Positions 59,746 to 64,000 of a DNA stretch of 64,000 nt are shown piece after piece. The stretch is from positions 1-64,000 of the forward strand of contig NZ_SCRH01000068.1 of NCBI RefSeq assembly GCF_004298145.1, written 5' to 3'. The notes beneath the pieces were generated by a model. The model saw only the letters and a program-made list of their open reading frames with translations, had not been told where the DNA came from and searched no databases. Both the position numbers and the translations under genes were made by a program. This DNA comes from Mycobacterium sp. GTDB taxonomy: Bacteria > Actinomycetota > Actinomycetes > Mycobacteriales > Mycobacteriaceae. The first letter of the stretch is position 1. Each line of letters begins with the position of its first letter.

Positions 59746-60435
59746 TCATCGGGATCCGGCCGCCCCGCGACGCAGCACCCGCAGACCGCCGGCCTGGGTG
59801 AGCCGCCCCTTGTCCGAACTCTTCAAGATCCCGGCCGCGATCGCCGACAGGACCCCATCGAGCTGTTCGGGACTGTCGACGATCCGGTCGCCATGGGCGA
59901 AGCGCTGCAGCAGGCCGTTGATGAAGGTCAGCGTGACGTTGCTCAGATCCTCCACGACCGCCGGATCCAGCTCCGCGCCGTGCGGCATCAGCTGCACGAG
60001 GATTTCCCGGTGCAACTTGGTGAACTCGTCGGTGGCCTGCTGCAGGATCGCGGCCAGCGCGGGGTCGCGGGTGGCCTGCATGGTCAGCTCGTATCGGGCC
60101 CTGGTCCGGTACAGCTGCGGGTCGCTGCCGGCTTGGATGACGACCTGCGACAGCCGCGAGGGTGCGGGAGCCGTACCGCCGGCATCGGAGCTGTCCGCGA
60201 TTGCCTGCAGCTCGGCGAGGTCGAGTTCGGCCGAACGCTCGGCGACCGCCCGCAGCAGCGCCGACCGGGTGCGGAAATAGAAGGAGGTCGTGCCGTCCGG
60301 CACGCCCACCTTGCGGTCCACCTTCAAATGACTGAGCCCCTTGGCCCCGTCATCGGCCAACAATCGAATCGCCGCATCGCATAGCTCGCGGCGGCGCTCG
60401 GCGGGATTAGGCTTTCGTCGTTTGTCCATTGTCAT
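59746..60435 (-). CDS. TetR family regulator, 229 aa
   Basis: Helix-turn-helix: AERRRELCDAAIRLLADDGAKGLSHLKVDRKVGVPDGTTSFYFRTRSALL; the Lys/Arg-rich start is usual. The C-terminal domain contains LVQLMPHGAELDPAVVEDLSN. ATG 60435 (MTMDKRRK) or ATG 60429; the frame is open to 60882 but upstream residues are not domain-like. A perfect dyad lies just upstream at 60445-60471. It is the probable repressor of itself and of the P450 operon downstream. Confidence 0.88.
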   Translation of the reverse strand: MTMDKRRKPNPAERRRELCDAAIRLLADDGAKGLSHLKVDRKVGVPDGTTSFYFRTRSALLRAVAERSAELDLAELQAIADSSDAGGTAPAPSRLSQVVIQAGSDPQLYRTRARYELTMQATRDPALAAILQQATDEFTKLHREILVQLMPHGAELDPAVVEDLSNVTLTFINGLLQRFAHGDRIVDSPEQLDGVLSAIAAGILKSSDKGRLTQAGGLRVLRRGAAGSR

Positions 60436-60810
60436 TCCGGACCGCGACACTACTCTATATTCGTAGTGTCGGTAAAGGATAGCGTCTTTCGAGGCGTCGG
60501 CGCATCGCCTGCCGGTAACGCCGGCCGCTCCGGCAGACCTCCCGTCGGGGGCCGCGCCGCAGGGCACGAAAGAAACTGCGGTGCAAGAGTTCCGAGGATT
60601 CCACGAATTCTTGAGTAGAGTGTGTTCGGATGATTTCCCGTCGAATTCGCGTGAGAAACGGCGTCGCCCGCGAATCGCGCAAGTCCTCACGACTGGCGCG
60701 TTAGACCCGCTGGTGGAACGGCACCCCGATTGGGCGCCTTCGCGCTCAACACCGACGACAACGAACGGACGACCCTGCCGCCGGAGCGTTGTCCAGTTTA
60801 GAGTCAGCGG
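60436..60810. other. Divergent region between the TetR and methyltransferase genes
   Basis: 375 bp without a gene. It carries the TetR operator at its left end and must hold the promoter for the methyltransferase at its right; no clear -10/-35 pair was found. The composition is less GC-rich than in the catabolic genes. Confidence 0.5.
60445..60471. promoter_or_regulatory. Perfect 9-bp inverted repeat in front of the TetR gene
   Basis: CGACACTAC (60445-60453) and GTAGTGTCG (60463-60471) are exact inverted copies nine bases apart, with an AT-rich centre that could include the -10 element. Ten bases upstream of ATG 60435, the classical site for TetR autorepression. The centre and inner arms resemble the dyad at 59667-59683. 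Confidence 0.7.
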
Positions 60811-61476
60811 ATGGGGCAGGTAACAGACCGCTGGCGTGCCGCTCGGGTGGCATCGGCGTTGTACAACAGGGCTGTAATGCATGACAGCGTCGCTGCGGTG
60901 GGCGCAAAGGCATTGTGGGGGCTGGCGTTACATGAACTCCTGGAAGAGGTTCAGCGTGTCGGTGAAGCTCCCGCTGGCGCCCATGTACTCGACATCCCGT
61001 GCGGTGGAGGCTTTGCCTTCCGCGGCTTGCGCCCTGAGCAGGATTGCCGCTACGTGGCCGCCGACATTTCCGCCGACATGCTAAGGAGGGCGCGCAGCCG
61101 GGCGACTCAGTTGGGCACGGCCGACCCGATTGAGTTCACCGAGGCTGACATCACAGATCTGCCCTTCCAAGACAACACCTTTGACCTGGCATTGACTTTC
61201 AACGGTCTGCATTGTCTTCCTGACCCGCAAGCGGCGGTAGTCGAGCTCGCCCGCGTGCTCAAGCCGGGTGGGATGCTTCGCGGGAGCACGTGTGTGCGTG
61301 GTCGCGGCTGGCGCCAGGATCGTTTTGTGACGGCGTTGCAGGCGGCGGGCTTTTTTGGAAATACGCCCAAGGCCGGTGATGTGCAGCGCTGGCTCAGGGA
61401 TGCGGGACTCGAAGTCTTGGTTGCGCGGCACAGTGGTTCGGTGGAGCTGTTTGAGGCCCTTCGACCCAGCGCGTGA
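60811..61476 (+). CDS. UbiE-like SAM-dependent methyltransferase, atypical codon use, 221 aa
   Basis: Class I methyltransferase. Motif I VLDIPCGGGFAFRG near residue 50; acidic residue in YVAADISADMLRRA; motif with TFDLALTFNGLHCLPDP; ARVLKPGGMLRGSTCV. It lacks any N-terminal membrane part. Codons end in A or T far more often than in neighbouring genes (many GTA, GCA, GCT, CAT, GAA), which points to acquisition from another genome. Divergent from the TetR gene; convergent with the sulfatase. Substrate unknown; ATG 60811 is used. Confidence 0.85.
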   Translation: MGQVTDRWRAARVASALYNRAVMHDSVAAVGAKALWGLALHELLEEVQRVGEAPAGAHVLDIPCGGGFAFRGLRPEQDCRYVAADISADMLRRARSRATQLGTADPIEFTEADITDLPFQDNTFDLALTFNGLHCLPDPQAAVVELARVLKPGGMLRGSTCVRGRGWRQDRFVTALQAAGFFGNTPKAGDVQRWLRDAGLEVLVARHSGSVELFEALRPSA

Positions 61477-61546
61477 TCGAGAAGCAGGCTGCAACCGCGC
61501 AGGTGGTTGTCTCGACCGTTAACGCCCCAGCATAGGTGGCAACCGG

Positions 61547-63157
61547 CTATCCGAGGTCGGTGTCGAACACGGAGATGGGTTCGAGGATCACGCCGGTCTC
61601 CTCGACGTAGCGATCCCACAGCGCCACCAGCTCGGCCAGCTTGTCGGGATGCGAAGCGGCCAGGTCGTCGATCTCGCCGGGGTCGGAAGCCAAATCGTAG
61701 AGCTGCCAGTCGCCCGGGCCGTACGGCGCCGGCAGGTGCAGCGCCTTCCAGTCACCCTGGCGAATGGCGCGGCGACCGAACAGCTCCCAGCCGGTTCCGG
61801 TGTCGTCGCCGTGCACGGTCTCCGCTGCGCCCGTCAGATACTCCACCAGTGAGCGACCGCGCATGGGCGCCACCTCGCGGCCGCGGTAGGACGTGCCCGG
61901 GTGCGCGGTGCCGGCCAGCTCCAACAGGGTGGGTGCGATGTCCATGACGGTGCTGAACGCGGTGCCGATCTGCCGTTGGCGGGCAAAGCCCGGCCAGGTG
62001 ACGAAGCCCGTCACGCGGATCCCACCCTGGGTGGTGAAGGCCTTGTGCAGGCGCGACGGCGCCGTGGCGGCCTGCGCCCAGCGCGGGCCGTACCAGATGA
62101 AGGAGGTGGGCCGGCCGAGGTTGTCGAGGCTGTTGTCGCAATGCTTTTCGATCTGCGCGGCGATTTGCGGACCGCGCAGCGGCATGGCCTCCACGATCGC
62201 ACCCTCGGCACCGTTGTCGGACAGGAAGATGACGACGGTGTCGTCGAGTTCACCGCTCGCCGACAAGTAGTCGATCACCCGCCCGACGTTGTGGTCCATC
62301 CGGTCCACCATCCCGGCGTAGACCTCCATGCTGCGCGCCGAGCGCGCGCGCTGCTCGTCGGTCATGTCGGCCCACTCCGGGGCACCGTCGGCCACCACCG
62401 GGTGCGCGGCGACATCGGGCGGGCACAGGCCGAGCCGCTTGAGCGCCGCCAGGCGTTCCGCACGCAGCGCGTCCGGACCGTCGTCGTAGCGGCCGCGGTA
62501 TTTCGCGATGGATTCGTCGGGCGCCTGCAATGGCCAGTGCGGCGCCTGGAACGGCAGATAGGCGAAGAAGGGGCGGTCGTCGTCGGGCGCGCGTTCATCC
62601 AGGTACCGCAGCAAGGTGTCGGTGTACGAATCCGACGAGTAGAAGTCGTCGCCAATGGTGACGAATTGGTCGTCCTCGGTGTAAAGCGTTGGCACGGGCG
62701 AGAATCCGCGCGCCCCCGCCCCTCCGTAGTGGTTGGCGCCGGCGGGCAGCAGGGCGAACGAGCGCTCGAAACCGCGCGCCCACGGCGAAGTCTCGATCGT
62801 GGCCCCCAGATGCCATTTGCCCGACATCAGCGTCGAATATCCGGCGTCGCGTAACAGTTCGGGCAACGCGACGACCCGATCGTTCAGATAGCCCTCATAG
62901 CCGGGCGCGCCGCGGAATCCCGGGGACGCGACCTCGAGCATCGTCCCGATGCCGGCGATGTGGTGGTCGGTCCCGGTCAGCAGCATGGCCCGGGTCGGTG
63001 AGCAGGCCGGCGCCGAATGGAAATCGGTGAGCCGGATCCCGGAGTACGCCAGCCGATCAAGGTTGGGCGTTTCGATCTCGCCGCCAAATGCGCCGATGTC
63101 GGAAAATCCGAGGTCGTCTGCGACGATCACGAGGAAATTGGGCCGCTTCACGCTCAT
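61547..63157 (-). CDS. Arylsulfatase-type sulfatase, 536 aa
   Basis: Formylglycine-dependent sulfatase. Metal Asp residues 14 and 15 in VADDLGFSD; signature APACSPTRAMLLTG with Cys52 to be converted to formylglycine; SGKWHLG near residue 115; SDNGAEG in the middle with metal Asp/Asn; C-terminal WKALHLP. No signal peptide, so it is probably cytosolic. ATG 63157 (MSVKRPN) has GGCAGGA just upstream; the frame is open to 63382 but that part overlaps the divergent gene. The cleaved sulfate ester is unknown. Confidence 0.92.
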   Translation of the reverse strand: MSVKRPNFLVIVADDLGFSDIGAFGGEIETPNLDRLAYSGIRLTDFHSAPACSPTRAMLLTGTDHHIAGIGTMLEVASPGFRGAPGYEGYLNDRVVALPELLRDAGYSTLMSGKWHLGATIETSPWARGFERSFALLPAGANHYGGAGARGFSPVPTLYTEDDQFVTIGDDFYSSDSYTDTLLRYLDERAPDDDRPFFAYLPFQAPHWPLQAPDESIAKYRGRYDDGPDALRAERLAALKRLGLCPPDVAAHPVVADGAPEWADMTDEQRARSARSMEVYAGMVDRMDHNVGRVIDYLSASGELDDTVVIFLSDNGAEGAIVEAMPLRGPQIAAQIEKHCDNSLDNLGRPTSFIWYGPRWAQAATAPSRLHKAFTTQGGIRVTGFVTWPGFARQRQIGTAFSTVMDIAPTLLELAGTAHPGTSYRGREVAPMRGRSLVEYLTGAAETVHGDDTGTGWELFGRRAIRQGDWKALHLPAPYGPGDWQLYDLASDPGEIDDLAASHPDKLAELVALWDRYVEETGVILEPISVFDTDLG

Positions 63158-63272
63158 GCATCCTGCCAGGTCGGTCGCGACGGTGGAATGCTGGCGCACC
63201 GGCGCAACATCGATAGTGTCAAGGCAGGCACTGTCGACGCTCGCGGCACCGGAACATCGAAAGGGCACGGAG

Positions 63273-64000
63273 ATGTTGGCGCAGTTTGAGATGTCCATTC
63301 CGCTGGTGGCGGCCCCGATGTCGGGCGGCCCGACCACTCCGGCCATGGTGTCGGCCGCCACCCGCGCGGGCGCTCTGGGCATGCTGGCCGCCGGCTACAA
63401 GACCGTGGAGGCCATCGAAGGCGAGATCAAAGCCGTTCGCGCCGAGGGGATCCCATTCGGCATCAACGTGTTCGCACCCAACCCCGTGCCGGTCGACCCG
63501 CAGCGCTACCGTGCTTACGCGGCGATCGTTCAGGCCGACGCCGACCGGTTCGGGGTGACGTTGCCGCCGCAGCCCATCGAGGACAACGACGGATTCGACG
63601 AAAAAATCGAGCTGCTGCTCGACGATCCGGTTCCGATGGTGTCGTTCACGTTCGGGATTCCGCCGCGCGATGTGATCGCGGCGTTGCGACGGGTCAGAAG
63701 CGTCGTGGTCCAGACGGTGACCACGGCCGACGAGGCGGCGCAGGCACACGACGCCGGGGTCGACATGCTCGCCGTGCAGGCCGCGGACGCCGGCGGGCAT
63801 TCCGCCACCCTGTCGCCGTTGCGGCCAGTGACCCCGGTGCCGATCGTCGACCTCGTCAAGCAGGTCGTGGCGACGGTTCCCCTGCCGGTGATCGCCACCG
63901 GCGGGCTCGCCACCCCGGGCGCGGTCGCCGAGGTGATCCGGGCGGGCGCGGCCGCTGCCGCCGTCGGGACCGTGCTGCTGCGCGCCACCGAAAGCGGCGC
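63273..64000 (+). CDS. Nitronate monooxygenase (NPD-like FMN enzyme), N-terminal 242 residues, cut by window edge
   Basis: FMN-dependent TIM barrel that oxidises alkyl nitronates or related compounds. IPLVAAPMSGGPTTPAMVSA at the start, GALGMLAAGYKTVEAI, a FGINVFAPN segment near residue 63, VSFTFGIPP, DAGGHSATLSP (the catalytic-site Gly-Gly-His), VIATGGLATPGAV and GAAAAAVGTVLLRATES. ATG 63273 has CACGGAG just upstream and GAAAGG 15 bases upstream. The frame remains open to the window edge. Divergent from the sulfatase. Confidence 0.93.
   Translation, partial: MLAQFEMSIPLVAAPMSGGPTTPAMVSAATRAGALGMLAAGYKTVEAIEGEIKAVRAEGIPFGINVFAPNPVPVDPQRYRAYAAIVQADADRFGVTLPPQPIEDNDGFDEKIELLLDDPVPMVSFTFGIPPRDVIAALRRVRSVVVQTVTTADEAAQAHDAGVDMLAVQAADAGGHSATLSPLRPVTPVPIVDLVKQVVATVPLPVIATGGLATPGAVAEVIRAGAAAAAVGTVLLRATESG

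Noticed and set aside
1..64000. Search for tRNA, rRNA, CRISPR arrays, insertion sequences and integrases
   Set aside because: No cloverleaf, no regularly spaced repeat-spacer array, no transposase or integrase motifs were seen on either strand.

Overview
The window is high-GC mycobacterial chromosome. The strongest evidence is the ESX-5 type VII secretion block at the left end (a PPE gene, a ferredoxin, cyp143, eccC5, eccB5, malQ), which as I recall it has the same order and orientations as the Mycobacterium tuberculosis Rv1787-Rv1781c block read backwards. Other genus markers are WS/DGAT, mycofactocin-coupled SDRs, several P450s, a 13E12-family HNH gene, a deazaflavin-dependent reductase and an Rv0910-type SRPBCC protein. 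The gene content suggests a nontuberculous species with a large accessory catabolic load. I cannot name the species. I saw no tRNA, rRNA, CRISPR array, insertion sequence or prophage.

Layout. 1-8 kb: ESX-5 core genes with a 21-bp-period repeat array in front of the PPE gene. 8.4-17.2 kb: malQ, then a stretch that looks inserted (F420-type luciferase-like oxidoreductase, SnoaL-like protein, cytochrome-b/molybdopterin oxidoreductase behind a structured leader with an intrinsic terminator, orphan Rv0910-type protein), then two genes that resemble the malQ neighbours of M. tuberculosis (185-aa protein, DUF4407 protein). 17.4-20.7 kb: ANTAR regulator with a hexaloop hairpin in its leader, WS/DGAT acyltransferase, and a CaiB-type CoA-transferase broken by one amber codon.

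20.9-29.6 kb: an eight-gene plus-strand operon (mycofactocin-type SDR, TPP-dependent E1 alpha and beta, a free-standing lipoyl domain, crotonase, acyl-CoA ligase, Rieske oxygenase, KstD-like flavoprotein). It looks like a complete route for oxidising and CoA-activating a cyclic or alicyclic substrate. 30.6-32.6 kb: a thiocyanate hydrolase operon in which the beta and alpha subunits are fused into one chain, followed by the gamma subunit with the Cys-Thr-Leu-Cys-Ser-Cys cobalt site and a probable activator. Most pipelines would label these genes nitrile hydratase. 32.9-39.8 kb: DEAD-box helicase, methyltransferase, two TetR regulators, D-aminoacylase-type amidohydrolase, SDR. 40.6-43.9 kb: a SigF-type sigma factor with a SigF-like promoter at its start codon, two paralogous lipoproteins flanking a DUF2231 membrane protein, and a DDN-type reductase.

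44.1-50.5 kb: TetR, P450, SDR, amidohydrolase and two overlapping M24 genes, the second of which has lost four of five metal ligands. 50.6-52.0 kb: 13E12/HNH gene. 52.0-60.4 kb: minus-strand operon P450, mycofactocin-type SDR, crotonase, tandem-fused CoA-transferase, SDR, phosphotransferase, with a TetR gene upstream; closely similar operator-like dyads lie in front of both the TetR gene and the operon. 60.8-64 kb: methyltransferase with atypical codon use, sulfatase, and a nitronate monooxygenase cut by the window edge.

All functional assignments are by reading motifs and from memory of families. No database search was run.
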